Source of the DNA: Chthonomonas sp.
Lineage (GTDB): Bacteria > Armatimonadota > Fimbriimonadia > Fimbriimonadales > Fimbriimonadaceae
Direction of reading: 5' to 3'
Assembly (NCBI GenBank): GCA_016788115.1
Contig: JAEURR010000008.1
Coordinates: 124,001-188,000, forward strand
Length of the DNA stretch: 64,000 nt
The notes beneath the pieces were generated by a model. That model was not told the origin of the DNA and made no database searches. It saw only the letters and a list, made by a program, of their open reading frames with translations. A program made the translations under genes and the position numbers. Numbering within the stretch: the first letter of the stretch is position 1; every line of letters starts with the position of its first letter. Below, in pieces: positions 52,841 through 61,885 of the stretch.

Positions 52841-53908
52841 TCATTGCTCCCCGCCTGCTGGCTTCTTCTCGCTGGCTTCCGCCGCCAGCTGGGACTCGCT
52901 GCGGATGTCAATTTTCCATTCGGTAAGTCGAGCGGCGAGTCGGACATTCTGCCCGCCCTTGCCAATGGCCAGCGAAAGCTGTCCATCGGGCACCACGACA
53001 AACGCACTGCGTGCTTCCTCATCCAGCTTGATATTGTTTACCTTTGCTGGACTGAGCGCGTTCATGATGTAGGTCTTCGGATCATCGCTGAACGGCACAA
53101 TATCGATCTTCTCGTCGTAAAGTTCGTCCACGATCGACTGCACGCGACTGCCGCGCGGGCCCACACAGGCACCCACTGCGTCTACGCGCTCGTCGGTCGA
53201 GGCCACGGCCACCTTGCTGCGCTGACCGGCTTCGCGGGCCACGCCATGGATGACGACGATTCCGTCGGCGATCTCTGGCACTTCCAACTCGAAAAGCTTG
53301 CGGAGCAAGTTCGGGTGGGTGCGCGAAACGATCACCTTCAAACCGCGGCGGCTGTCGTCCACACGCAAGACGTACACGCGAATCCGGTCGTTCAGTCGGT
53401 ATGGCTCGGTAGGGACCTGCTCCCACTTGGGCAGCTCAGCCTCAACGCGGTTGACTTGGATGAAAACAACGGTGTCCTCGCGGCGCATCACGGTACCGCT
53501 CACGACGTCATTCAGCTTCTCGCTGAACGTGTCGTGGATCTTGCGATTCTCGGCTTCCCGCAGCTTCTGAGTCAAAACTTGCTTGGCGGTCTGGGCTGCG
53601 ATCCGTCCGAAGCGGTTCGGGTCCACTTCAACGTCGATAAAGTCGCCGATCTCTGCATCTGCTTTTCGCTTCCGCGCATCCAACAGGCTCATCTGGATCG
53701 ATGGGTCGAGGACTTCACCCACGATTTCCTTCTGGATGTTGCATGTCCATCCCTTCTTCGCATCTAGGTGAACGGTGACGGAACCGTCACGTGCTGCCAC
53801 GTACCGCTTGTACGAAGCTGCCAGCGCCTCTTCCAGTTCGTGTACAAGCTCTTCGACGGGAATGTCTCGCTCCTGCGCAATCTGATTGAGGTGTCCAAAG
53901 ATATCCAT
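52841..53908 (-). CDS. nusA: Transcription termination/antitermination protein NusA
   Basis: A 355-residue RNA polymerase-binding factor. The N-terminal domain (residues about 1-130) contains MDIFGHLNQIAQERDIPVEELVHELEEALAASYKRY. An S1 domain follows (DVVSGTVMRREDTVVFIQVNRVEAELP), then two KH domains (GVAREAGQRSKVAVASTDERVDAVGACVGPRGSRVQSI; SLAIGKGGQNVRLAARLT). No C-terminal acidic repeats are present, as usual outside Proteobacteria. The ATG at 53908 fits the family start. It heads nusA-rnpM-infB; rimP, normally upstream, is absent here. Confidence 0.96.
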   Translation of the reverse strand: MDIFGHLNQIAQERDIPVEELVHELEEALAASYKRYVAARDGSVTVHLDAKKGWTCNIQKEIVGEVLDPSIQMSLLDARKRKADAEIGDFIDVEVDPNRFGRIAAQTAKQVLTQKLREAENRKIHDTFSEKLNDVVSGTVMRREDTVVFIQVNRVEAELPKWEQVPTEPYRLNDRIRVYVLRVDDSRRGLKVIVSRTHPNLLRKLFELEVPEIADGIVVIHGVAREAGQRSKVAVASTDERVDAVGACVGPRGSRVQSIVDELYDEKIDIVPFSDDPKTYIMNALSPAKVNNIKLDEEARSAFVVVPDGQLSLAIGKGGQNVRLAARLTEWKIDIRSESQLAAEASEKKPAGGEQ

Positions 53909-54051
53909 GCCTAGTTTTACGTTCCTGCGTCGCGCTCCTGCGACAAAAAAAGCGGCCAATGCCGCCTAGCTCGGGCATCGCAAATTGTAGCGATAGTGTA
54001 GCATAGGAACCCGGCCGGAGTCTAGGCCCCACCGTATTGCTGGAACGACCT

Positions 54052-54414
54052 ATGACAGTATTTATACGAGGAATTGAGGTTTACGCCCACCACGGCGTAA
54101 CGGCCGAGGAGAGAGCGGTTGGTCATCGCTACATCGCTGATCTTGAGTTCGAAGTCAAGGACGGTGTAGCTGGAACGGACGACATCAGCGCGACCGTAGA
54201 CTACGGCGACGCCGGGATCACCGCTGCTGAGACCATTCAGGAAACGCAGTTCAAGACCGTCGAGTATCTGGCGCACATCGTGGCGGGAAAGCTACTCGAT
54301 CGATACCCTCAGGCCACGAGCGTGCAGATAAGCCTTGCCAAGCGATTACCACCCGCCCCGCTCATCGCCGAGACAGCTGGCGTCACCCTGCGCATGACGC
54401 GCGGCAGTTCATGA
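54052..54414 (+). CDS. folB: Dihydroneopterin aldolase
   Basis: A 120-residue enzyme of folate synthesis that cleaves dihydroneopterin to 6-hydroxymethyl-dihydropterin and glycolaldehyde. Family residues are VYAHHGVTAEERAVGHRYIADLEFE near the N-terminus (catalytic Glu), the strand TVDYGDA and LAKRLPPAPLIAETAGVTL with the catalytic Lys. The ATG at 54052 has a GGA 8 nt upstream; the longer frame starts at TTG 54037. Its stop overlaps the convergent ispH stop in TCATGA. folK and folP, its usual partners, are not nearby. Confidence 0.9.
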   Translation: MTVFIRGIEVYAHHGVTAEERAVGHRYIADLEFEVKDGVAGTDDISATVDYGDAGITAAETIQETQFKTVEYLAHIVAGKLLDRYPQATSVQISLAKRLPPAPLIAETAGVTLRMTRGSS

Positions 54415-55356
54415 GCTTGCCAAGGCGAGCTGGATAAGGTCCCGCGGAGGAAGGAACTTGACGTCTTCCTTTACGGTTTCGAGAATCTCGATGGGCGTCT
54501 GCGGCTGATCCTGAATCAGCGCTCCAATGATGTCTTCGACGAGCGTCTCCGGAGTAGATGCCCCACTGGTGATCCCTACCGTCTTATAGTCTGTGCGCCA
54601 GTGCTGTTGGACCTGGTCCACGGACAGGATCAAGTGGGCCTCGGCCCCGAGCGACTCGGCCACTTCCCTCAGTCGATTTGAGTTGGAGGAAGTTTGGCTC
54701 CCGACGACAATGACAAGATCGCACTCTCCAGCCATGCGGCGAACGGCGGCTTGTCGGTTTGTCGTGGCGAAGCAAATGTCCTCTTTGGCCGGAGTATCCA
54801 GGTGCGGGAAACGACGCTTCAGAACCGCCATCGTGGCCTGCACCTCATCGACGCTCAAGGTCGTCTGAGTAAGCACTGCCAGCTTCTCATGGTCGGGAAT
54901 CTGAAGCTCTTCTGCTTCCTCCGGAGTCTCGACCAGATACATCCGTCCCGGTGCCTCGCCCATCGTTCCCTCGGCTTCCACGTGTCCACGATGGCCGATG
55001 TAGATGAAGTGGTAGTCCTTGGAGGCGAACCGTTTCGCTTCGTTGTGAACCTTGGTCACGAGCGGGCAGGTGGCGTCGATCACGGTGAGGTTACGCTCCG
55101 CGGCGGCGGCTCGAACGGCGGGCGACACGCCGTGCGCGCTGAACACGACCACCGATCCCGCCGGAATGTCTTCGATGTTCTCAACAAAGATGACCCCTCG
55201 CGATTCAAAGCTGCGCACGACGTACTCGTTGTGCACGATCGCGTGCCGCACGTACACGGGTGCTCCGTGAATCTTGAGGGCCAGGTCCACAACTTCGATC
55301 GCAAAGGCGACTCCAGCGCAGAACCCTCGTGGCGCGGCGAGCAGGATCTTTTCCAC
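54409..55356 (-). CDS. ispH: 4-hydroxy-3-methylbut-2-enyl diphosphate reductase
   Basis: A 315-residue iron-sulfur enzyme for the last step of the MEP isoprenoid pathway, making IPP and DMAPP. The three cluster Cys are Cys13 (RGFCAGV), Cys97 (DATCPLV) and Cys195 (EDICFATTNRQ). Conserved VHNEYVV, GHRGHVEAEGTMGE and SGASTPE are also present. It shows that this organism uses the MEP route. The gene is on its own on the minus strand. Confidence 0.96.
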   Translation of the reverse strand: MEKILLAAPRGFCAGVAFAIEVVDLALKIHGAPVYVRHAIVHNEYVVRSFESRGVIFVENIEDIPAGSVVVFSAHGVSPAVRAAAAERNLTVIDATCPLVTKVHNEAKRFASKDYHFIYIGHRGHVEAEGTMGEAPGRMYLVETPEEAEELQIPDHEKLAVLTQTTLSVDEVQATMAVLKRRFPHLDTPAKEDICFATTNRQAAVRRMAGECDLVIVVGSQTSSNSNRLREVAESLGAEAHLILSVDQVQQHWRTDYKTVGITSGASTPETLVEDIIGALIQDQPQTPIEILETVKEDVKFLPPRDLIQLALASS

Positions 55357-55488
55357 GCTGAAGATTGTACCGGACCGACATCTGCCGCTCTGAAACTGCG
55401 CGCCTTACCTGGTTCCGGGCGGCCTGATCACGGAACTTGATCGGTACCGGCGGACACGCTGGACATACTTGAGAGGGAAACTCAGAAA

Positions 55489-55698
55489 ATGCTGATCTCT
55501 GATGCAAAGACGTTTGTTGGGCTCGTTGTCGATCTAACCTACACGAATCGCCGAGGCGAGGAAGTCAACGAGATTGCCGAGGTGTTCGATGTCAACTTTG
55601 TGCCGATGTACGGCCCGTGCTTGATCACCGATATCGGCGACATTCGACTCGACCGCGTCTGTGCACTTAGCCGGCTGGCGGAGCAAAAAGCCGCTTAG
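55489..55698 (+). CDS. Small conserved-looking protein of unknown function
   Basis: A 69-residue protein: MLISDAKTFVGLVVDLTYTNRRGEEVNEIAEVFD followed by PCLITDIGDIRLDRVCALSRL. It looks like a short beta-barrel (SH3- or Sm-like), but I cannot place it. The ribosome binding site is AGAGGG at 55472-55477. The upstream region (55357-55488) appears to hold only its promoter and that of ispH. Reality is supported by ribosome binding site and a clean reading frame, not by a family match. Confidence 0.55.
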   Translation: MLISDAKTFVGLVVDLTYTNRRGEEVNEIAEVFDVNFVPMYGPCLITDIGDIRLDRVCALSRLAEQKAA

Positions 55699-55721
55699 CA
55701 GATTTCGCGCAAACCAGATCC

Positions 55722-57299
55722 CTACTCCCGCGACTTGGACTTTGCTCCATCGCGGGAGCTTGGTCGTTTCTGGGACCGACTTGTGAGCTTGCCCATCAGT
55801 AGATCGATGCGGAGGCGGAACCCGATTCGCGTCTCGCGTGGGAAAAGCCGTGTGGTGATGTACGGTTCAAAACTACCGGCGACAAAGCTGAAACCGAACT
55901 CGGTGTCATACCAGTGACTTCGCTTAACGTCGTACTTCATCAGACTCGAAACCCAGATGTTGCCGAGCAGCAGGTCACCCCGAACATGAAGCGCCTCACG
56001 TGAGTACAGCCGGTCCATCAAGAACAATGGCGAGCCATACTCCTTCCCGCGAACGTAGGCGGCACCGAGGCGTACATATCGTTGCGGCCTGAACGAGACC
56101 CCTGCCTCGCCGCGGATCCAGCCAAACCCGCCATCTCCGCCGCCCGCAGTCGCAAGCGCGTCGGCGCGCAGTCGCAACTCGGCCACTTTGCCAATCTTGA
56201 CTACTGGCGTCTGGAGCGTGCCATTCACAATTGATCTCACTCGCCACGGAGTCTCGGAGCTCTCGCGAATCTGATGCACCCGGGCTTGCGCAAATGCACC
56301 GAAACCAGCGACTCCCCCGCCGTGCTCCGCGGATAGTTCCCACGCTTTGCTCACCGACGACTGATCGGACAGGCGAGCAGACGTCCCGAGGTTCCAACTG
56401 CTCAGCACCGTAAGGTTCTGGAGCTCCGAGCGAAGCCGGTTATCTTCATCGGCCGGATGCTGCACCACAATGTTGTTCATGTAACCGTTATTCGCGCGTT
56501 CCGCGAGTTCCGTGCGTGGCGTTATGAAACCAGTGGCTTTGGAGGGCGGGACTGAACTGCGGGTCAGTGCGACTTCGGCTGTTGGCAGGGTCGATGGAAA
56601 TGCGCTGTAGGCCGCGCTCAACGCGAGGTTCTCCCCAAGCAAGAATCCGCTCGACCAGGTAACGCCGAGCCCGGACTTTCGCCGGAACGAAATCGCGGGA
56701 ATTCGCAAGCCTCCCACACGTTTGTCCAGCGAGAATGTGCTGGTCGGCAGTTTTGGTAGCGGCTTACCGAAGAGAATGATTTGTGGACTTTGCATCACCC
56801 CACGCCGCCCCGGAGAAAGCACGATGCGGGCTGAACGTAAGGCGATATCGGGAGTTCGGCGTCCGCTTGGGCTCCCGTACACCCCGAACAGAGTCCACTT
56901 CTCTGGGGAGATTTCGACCCGGGCAACGCGGCCATTCATGCCCGCGCCCTTGATGACGACATCCTCGGCGGTCCCGGTCCCTTTCCCCCAATCAAACTTT
57001 AGGTTCTTCGTCCAAAGAGTTCCCTCAGGATCCTCCAAAACGACCTCGCCTGTTGCCTCGCCCTGCTTGGTTTGGTAGTTGAGAATCAAGGTCTCCGCGC
57101 GCAGCGTCGTGGGTCCGTAGTGCGCGACGACCCCGCCGCGGCATTCGACGATCTGAGTTTCTGCATCGTACGTCTGGGTTCCCGCAAACTCGATCATTAG
57201 GGTCGAGTCGGTAGGTAGCGCCGGACGCACCTCGGCGGACACTTGCCGTGCAGCCATCGTGAGGATCTCGGGCGATATCGGGGGCAACGTTGGATACAC
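55722..57299 (-). CDS. LptD/OstA-like outer-membrane assembly protein
   Basis: A 525-residue protein. The N-terminal jelly-roll resembles OstA/LptA domains: DAETQIVECRGGVVAHYGPTTLRAETLILNYQTKQGEATGEVVLEDPEG. The rest is beta-rich with Arg/Tyr-ended strands and is consistent with an LptD-type barrel, which would insert LPS or a related glycolipid in the outer membrane. No signal peptide is visible at any possible start (GTG 57299, ATG 57257, ATG 57197), and a TAG closes the frame just upstream of 57299. That is odd for an outer-membrane protein. It is divergent from rpoZ across a 73-bp gap. Confidence 0.7.
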   Translation of the reverse strand: MYPTLPPISPEILTMAARQVSAEVRPALPTDSTLMIEFAGTQTYDAETQIVECRGGVVAHYGPTTLRAETLILNYQTKQGEATGEVVLEDPEGTLWTKNLKFDWGKGTGTAEDVVIKGAGMNGRVARVEISPEKWTLFGVYGSPSGRRTPDIALRSARIVLSPGRRGVMQSPQIILFGKPLPKLPTSTFSLDKRVGGLRIPAISFRRKSGLGVTWSSGFLLGENLALSAAYSAFPSTLPTAEVALTRSSVPPSKATGFITPRTELAERANNGYMNNIVVQHPADEDNRLRSELQNLTVLSSWNLGTSARLSDQSSVSKAWELSAEHGGGVAGFGAFAQARVHQIRESSETPWRVRSIVNGTLQTPVVKIGKVAELRLRADALATAGGGDGGFGWIRGEAGVSFRPQRYVRLGAAYVRGKEYGSPLFLMDRLYSREALHVRGDLLLGNIWVSSLMKYDVKRSHWYDTEFGFSFVAGSFEPYITTRLFPRETRIGFRLRIDLLMGKLTSRSQKRPSSRDGAKSKSRE

Positions 57300-57372
57300 G
57301 TAGCATCGAGTCTACCGCCGCATGCATTTCGTTGCAATTAGGGTTCTCGGTTCGGTACACTATGAAGTTCCG

Positions 57373-57885
57373 ATGACTTCCCAACAAGGCCCCGATCTGC
57401 CACTTGCAGACATCCTCAACGACTACGAGTACGGTCAGTTTGTTCTCTCGAACTTGGCTGCGCGCCGAGCAAAGCAGTTGAAGGATGGTGCCCCTCCCTT
57501 GGTGCGTTGCGAATCCAATCACCCGATCACGATTGCGCTGGCCGAAATCGCCCAGGGCAAGATTCGACCGATCCTGGGTGTGGAAGAGATCGACTCCGCC
57601 GCTGTGGAAGCCGATTTGAACGCCGCCATCAGCGACGAGACCGTGCCCGCAGAATTTGGAATCCTACTTCCTTCACTGGACGAAATCGGACATGACGAGC
57701 TCATGGACGAAGTTGACCACGAGGACGATCACGATCCATCTGAGGAACCTGCCGCGAGCCTTACGGACCTGCTCGAGGACGACGTGACCGTCGAGTCCGA
57801 GTCCTCCGAAGAGGGCGAATCGCTTTCGTTGGATGACCTCGCCGAGAAGGAGAACGACGAGGAAGATCCGGACGCGCACGACTAA
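57373..57885 (+). CDS. rpoZ: DNA-directed RNA polymerase omega subunit with long acidic extension
   Basis: A 170-residue protein. Residues about 10-65 are a recognisable omega core: LNDYEYGQFVLSNLAARRAKQLKDGAPPLV, then NHPITIALAEIAQGKI. Omega helps RNA polymerase assembly and stability. Unlike usual omega (about 70-90 residues), there is a tail of about 100 residues that is strongly acidic, with Asp/Glu runs after residue 120 (DEVDHEDDHDPSEEP; EEGESLSLDDLAEKEND). Start ATG 57373; the frame opens at 57322 without ribosome binding site support. It heads the plus-strand series ending with leuB. Confidence 0.9.
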   Translation: MTSQQGPDLPLADILNDYEYGQFVLSNLAARRAKQLKDGAPPLVRCESNHPITIALAEIAQGKIRPILGVEEIDSAAVEADLNAAISDETVPAEFGILLPSLDEIGHDELMDEVDHEDDHDPSEEPAASLTDLLEDDVTVESESSEEGESLSLDDLAEKENDEEDPDAHD

Positions 57886-57894
57886 GCACCGGCC

Positions 57895-59010
57895 ATGGCG
57901 AAAGATCTCTACGAGGTCTTAGGCGTTCCACGCGATGCATCGGCAGCGGACATCAAGTCTGCTTTCCGCAAGCTGGCGCGTCAGTATCACCCGGATCTGA
58001 ACCCGGGCAACGCCGAAGCCGAAGAGCGGTTCAAAGAGATCAACCAAGCGTACGAAGTCCTCTCCGACGAGCAAGCTCGTGCGCGCTATGACCAGTACGG
58101 TTCCGCCGATCCCCAGCAAGATCCATTCTTCCGAGGCGGAGGCGCTGGCGGCGGCATCAACATCGAGGACATCTTCGAGTCGTTCTTCGGTGGAGCCGGT
58201 GGGAGACGCCAACAGGGCCCGGGCCGAGACGGAGATGATCTCCGTGCCGATGCAGCCATCAACCTCGAAGACGTGCTAACCGCGACCGAGCAACGCGTCA
58301 AGTACCGCCGGATGGCAGCCTGCCCCGAGTGCAAAGGCACCGGAGCCGAGGGCGGCACCAAGCCAGACACGTGCTCGGAGTGCCGAGGGTCCGGCCAGGT
58401 GACTCGAGTTCAACAAACCTTCATCGGCCAAGTCCGCACTTCAACCACTTGCCCAACGTGTAACGGCGAAGGCGTGGTCGTGAAGAACCGCTGTAAGAAG
58501 TGTAATGGCCGAAGGCTCATCGCGCAAGACGAAGAGCTAACCGTCACCATTCCCGCTGGAGTGTCGGATGGCGCACAAATGCGGGTCCCTGGAAAGGGCT
58601 CCGACGGAGTTTTGGGTGGCCAAGCAGGCGATCTGTATGTCTTCATCACCATCCGACCCGACGAGCGATTCCGGCGCAACGGTACAAACCTGGAGACCGC
58701 GGTAGAGCTGAGCTATGCGCAGGCAGCCCTTGGGGATGAGTTTGAGATTGACGGCGTGGGCGAGCAGGTCAGCCTCACCGTCGGCCCTGGAACCCAACCA
58801 GGAGAGACGTTGCGGGTACGAGGCTCGGGCCTCCCGCCACTCCACGGGGGAACTCGCGGAGACCTCTACGTCCGCGTCACCGTTCGGATACCGAAGAAGG
58901 TGTCTGATGCTGAGGAGAAGCTCATCCGTGAGCTCGCCGCGCTGCAAGGCGAAGACGCTCCCGCCGGTTCTTCCGGTATCCTCGGCGGGCTTTTCAAGAA
59001 GAAGAAATGA
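57895..59010 (+). CDS. dnaJ: Chaperone protein DnaJ
   Basis: A 371-residue type I Hsp40 co-chaperone. J domain residues 1-70 have the HPD motif at 32-34. A Gly-rich stretch follows ([20 protein letters not shown]), then four zinc-finger motifs ([31 protein letters not shown]), then the C-terminal substrate-binding domains. It stimulates DnaK ATPase and delivers unfolded clients. It lies 9 bp after rpoZ, and its stop overlaps the prmA start in ATGA. dnaK and grpE are not in the window. Confidence 0.97.
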   Translation: MAKDLYEVLGVPRDASAADIKSAFRKLARQYHPDLNPGNAEAEERFKEINQAYEVLSDEQARARYDQYGSADPQQDPFFRGGGAGGGINIEDIFESFFGGAGGRRQQGPGRDGDDLRADAAINLEDVLTATEQRVKYRRMAACPECKGTGAEGGTKPDTCSECRGSGQVTRVQQTFIGQVRTSTTCPTCNGEGVVVKNRCKKCNGRRLIAQDEELTVTIPAGVSDGAQMRVPGKGSDGVLGGQAGDLYVFITIRPDERFRRNGTNLETAVELSYAQAALGDEFEIDGVGEQVSLTVGPGTQPGETLRVRGSGLPPLHGGTRGDLYVRVTVRIPKKVSDAEEKLIRELAALQGEDAPAGSSGILGGLFKKKK

Positions 59011-59840
59011 AAGTCTGGACTCAGATCACCGCAACATTGGATCAAGCCCCCGAAGATTGGTCCCGAATCCACGACCTCTTTGAGCGACATGGCATCGGCG
59101 GCACGGTCCAGTCGGACACACCTCCGACCATGAGCGGTTACCTTTTTGAACCCACCGAAGACGAGCTTCAAGCGCTCACCACCTCTCTCCGGGAAGCCGC
59201 CGCTGATGTCACCATCTCCGAGGTACCCGAGGAGGATTGGTCCGAAAGCTGGAAGCAGTTCTTCGTACCACGCCGAATTGGCAAGCGCTTCGTCATCCGC
59301 CCAACGTGGGAGGAGTTCGCGAGCGGCCCAGATGACCTAGTAATCGTGCTCGATCCGGGTCAGAGCTTTGGCACGGGCGACCACCCGACGACGCGCATGT
59401 GCCTGGAGCTCCTAGAGACGCTTCCGGTTCAGGGGGTCAGCGTCGCCGACGTCGGCTGCGGCAGTGGCGTCCTGAGCATCGGCGCCGGCTTGCTTGGGGC
59501 TGCAAGCATCCACGCGGGCGACATCGAGGCGTCTTGCGTCATCTCCACCCTTGAAAATGCGGAGCGCAACGGGATTGCGCTGATGGCAGCTGAGAGCAAG
59601 GGTTTCGACGATTTCCCGCCCGGCGAGTACGATCTTGTACTCTCGAACATCATTAGCGCCGCCCTCATTCGGCTCGCCCCCGAGACCGCAACGCGCGTCA
59701 AATCCGGCGGATCTTGGATCGTGAGTGGCGTCATCGACGGCAACTGGCCCGATGTGCTCGAAGCTGCCGAGCGGGCAGGATTCATTCTAGTGGAGCGCAA
59801 ACAGGAGAACGAATGGACAGCCGCTCACTTCCGCCGCTAA
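59007..59840 (+). CDS. prmA: Ribosomal protein L11 methyltransferase
   Basis: A 277-residue SAM-dependent methyltransferase that methylates L11. The N-terminal substrate-recognition part (about residues 1-75) is followed by the class I methyltransferase fold: [43 protein letters not shown] (SAM motif I), [19 protein letters not shown] and [19 protein letters not shown]. It overlaps dnaJ by 4 bp (ATGA) and rsmE by 28 bp, which suggests tight coupling. The dnaJ-prmA-rsmE order is common in bacteria. Confidence 0.95.
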   Translation: MKVWTQITATLDQAPEDWSRIHDLFERHGIGGTVQSDTPPTMSGYLFEPTEDELQALTTSLREAAADVTISEVPEEDWSESWKQFFVPRRIGKRFVIRPTWEEFASGPDDLVIVLDPGQSFGTGDHPTTRMCLELLETLPVQGVSVADVGCGSGVLSIGAGLLGAASIHAGDIEASCVISTLENAERNGIALMAAESKGFDDFPPGEYDLVLSNIISAALIRLAPETATRVKSGGSWIVSGVIDGNWPDVLEAAERAGFILVERKQENEWTAAHFRR

Positions 59841-60532
59841 GGTCGCTGCCGAGGTTCTTCATCGATGGACTCGACCCCGAAGTCGACGACATCGAGATTC
59901 CTGAGCACGACCTGAACAAACTCCGTAAAGTGCTTCGTTTGGGCACCGGCGATTTCTTCGGAGCGCTTCCCAACGACGGCACCCTTTGGGTGTGCGAACT
60001 CCGCGGCCGTAGCGCCGTCGTTCGTTCGCGCCACCCGCTCGATACCGAGCCGAAGCGCTTTGTTCGCCTTGCCCAGGCCCTGCCCAAGGCGGACAAGCTT
60101 GAAGAGATCGTACGGATGGCCACCGAGATCGGAGTCTCCGAGTTCATCCTCTTTTCCGCCGATCGCTCGGTTGTGAAGTGGACGCCCGACAAGCTGGCCG
60201 ACCGAATGCGACGCCTATCGACCATCGCCCGTGAGGCGGCAGAACTCTCGTACCGTGCCCGCGTTCCCGTCATACGACATGCGCCAAGCCTTGGCGCTGT
60301 GCTAGAAGAGTTTCCGGAAGCCTGCGTTCTGAGCGAACTTGCTTCCGTTGAGAAGCCAGCGATCTTGGACAGTGACGACGAAGTGACGCTGGTCATCGGA
60401 CCGGAAGGCGGCTGGGCACCGCGCGAAGTGACCGCCATCGCCCATCGCTCCATGACATTCGGCCCACGTGTTCTGCGTACGGAGACCTCGGCGGTCGCCG
60501 CCGCGACGCTTGCCCTGCTCGTCGCAAAGTAA
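59813..60532 (+). CDS. rsmE: 16S rRNA (uracil-1498-N3) methyltransferase
   Basis: A 239-residue SPOUT-family enzyme that methylates N3 of U1498 in 16S rRNA. The N-terminal PUA-like part begins PRFFIDGLDPEVDDIEIPEHDLNKLRKVLRLGTGD. The knotted SPOUT core includes LPKADKLEEIVRMATEIGVSEF, then LVIGPEGGWAPREV and LGPRVLRTETSAVAA-type elements near the end. The ATG at 59813 has AGGAG at 59803-59807, within prmA; the longer frame starting at 59714 is not used. rph follows 9 bp later. Confidence 0.93.
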   Translation: MDSRSLPPLRSLPRFFIDGLDPEVDDIEIPEHDLNKLRKVLRLGTGDFFGALPNDGTLWVCELRGRSAVVRSRHPLDTEPKRFVRLAQALPKADKLEEIVRMATEIGVSEFILFSADRSVVKWTPDKLADRMRRLSTIAREAAELSYRARVPVIRHAPSLGAVLEEFPEACVLSELASVEKPAILDSDDEVTLVIGPEGGWAPREVTAIAHRSMTFGPRVLRTETSAVAAATLALLVAK

Positions 60533-60541
60533 AATACGGCG

Positions 60542-61258
60542 ATGCGACATGACGGCCGTGCTCCTGACGAACTTCGTCCTATAACTCTAACTCCCGGATT
60601 TGCAAAGTTCGCCGAGGGCTCGTGCCTCATCGAGATGGGGGACACCCACATGCTCGTGACCGCCACCGTCGAAGACCGCGTCCCGCCGTTCATGAAGAAC
60701 CAAGGCAAGGGATGGGTCACTGCCGAGTATTCAATGCTCCCGCGCTCGGGTCGCCAGCGCAACCAGCGTGACACGAACCGTAGCCCGAACGGCCGCTCCA
60801 TGGAGATTCAGCGCCTGATCGGCCGCTGCCTTCGCACGATGGTAGATCTGGATGCTATGGGCGAGCGGACGATCACTATCGACTGCGACGCGCTGCGCGC
60901 CGACGGAGGCACCCGCACCGCCGCCATCACCGCCGCCTACGTCGCGCTGTACCAAGCCATGGATTGGATGGTGAAGCAGCGGATGATTCCGCGTATCCTG
61001 ATCCAAGAGCCGGTTGCGGCGATCAGCGTCGGCGTCGTCAAAGGCTTGGAAGTGCTCGATTTGGACTATGCCGAAGACTCGACGGCGCACACCGACATGA
61101 ACGTCGTAATGACACAGAGTGGCAAGTTCATCGAAGTGCAAGGCACCGCCGAGGCCGCACCGTTTACGGCGGAGACGCTCGGCAAGATGCTGTCCCTCGC
61201 GAAGAAGGGGATCGGCCAGCTGATCGACTTACAGAAAGAGGCAATCGCCAAGATATGA
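60542..61258 (+). CDS. rph: Ribonuclease PH
   Basis: A 238-residue phosphorolytic 3'-exoribonuclease that trims tRNA 3' ends and helps rRNA turnover. It opens with RHDGRAPDELRPITLTPGFAKFAEGSCLIEMGDTHMLVTATVEDRVPPF, and later GWVTAEYSMLPRSG, DCDALRADGGTRTAAITAAYVAL, and DLDYAEDSTAHTDMNVVMTQSGKFIEVQGTAEAAPF, all typical of the family. Its stop overlaps the rdgB start as ATGA. The rph-rdgB pair is common in bacteria. Confidence 0.97.
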   Translation: MRHDGRAPDELRPITLTPGFAKFAEGSCLIEMGDTHMLVTATVEDRVPPFMKNQGKGWVTAEYSMLPRSGRQRNQRDTNRSPNGRSMEIQRLIGRCLRTMVDLDAMGERTITIDCDALRADGGTRTAAITAAYVALYQAMDWMVKQRMIPRILIQEPVAAISVGVVKGLEVLDLDYAEDSTAHTDMNVVMTQSGKFIEVQGTAEAAPFTAETLGKMLSLAKKGIGQLIDLQKEAIAKI

Positions 61259-61878
61259 ATCCGGTCCTGGTCGTCGCAACGCATAACCTCAAGAAGGGCG
61301 GCGAGATGATCACCCTGCTGTCGGACCTGTTGCCCGGGGTGACGATCCAGACGCTCGCGGATTTCCCGCCCGCCGCTGAACCCGAGGAGACCGGGGCGAC
61401 GTATGCCGAGAACGCGAAGATCAAAGCCGAGGCCGCCGCTGCGCATACCGGCGAGCTCTGCATCGCGGACGACGCAGGTCTGGAAGTAGACGCGATGGGT
61501 GGCGAGCCCGGGATCTACAGCAAGCGGTTTGCAGGCGAGGAGACCCCGTTCCCCCATAAGATGCAGGTCATCCTTGAGCGGCTCGCGGGCGTCGAAGGCG
61601 ACGCCCGATCCGCGCGCTTCCGATGCTGCGTGGCCATTGCCGCCCATGGCTTGGAGACCCTTGTTTTCGAGCGGACGTGCGAAGGGATTATCGCTCATGA
61701 GTCGTCCGGCGCGGGCGGGTTTGGCTACGACCCGATCTTCTTCCTTCCCGAGCGTGGCTGCACCATGGCGGATCTCACAGCGGCCGAGAAGCACCAGATC
61801 AGCCACCGAGGCAAGGTGTTGCCCGTCGCTGCGGAAGCCATTCGCGGCATCCTCGCGCTCGCTCCTTCGGTGCCATAA
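61255..61878 (+). CDS. rdgB: dITP/XTP pyrophosphatase (Ham1/RdgB family)
   Basis: A 207-residue housekeeping enzyme that hydrolyses non-canonical purine nucleotides (dITP, XTP) and prevents their incorporation. Family residues are [12 protein letters not shown] near the N-terminus, [42 protein letters not shown], and [34 protein letters not shown]. The ATG at 61255 overlaps the rph stop (ATGA). leuB follows 7 bp later. Confidence 0.96.
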   Translation: MNPVLVVATHNLKKGGEMITLLSDLLPGVTIQTLADFPPAAEPEETGATYAENAKIKAEAAAAHTGELCIADDAGLEVDAMGGEPGIYSKRFAGEETPFPHKMQVILERLAGVEGDARSARFRCCVAIAAHGLETLVFERTCEGIIAHESSGAGGFGYDPIFFLPERGCTMADLTAAEKHQISHRGKVLPVAAEAIRGILALAPSVP

Positions 61879-61885
61879 TCCGGTT

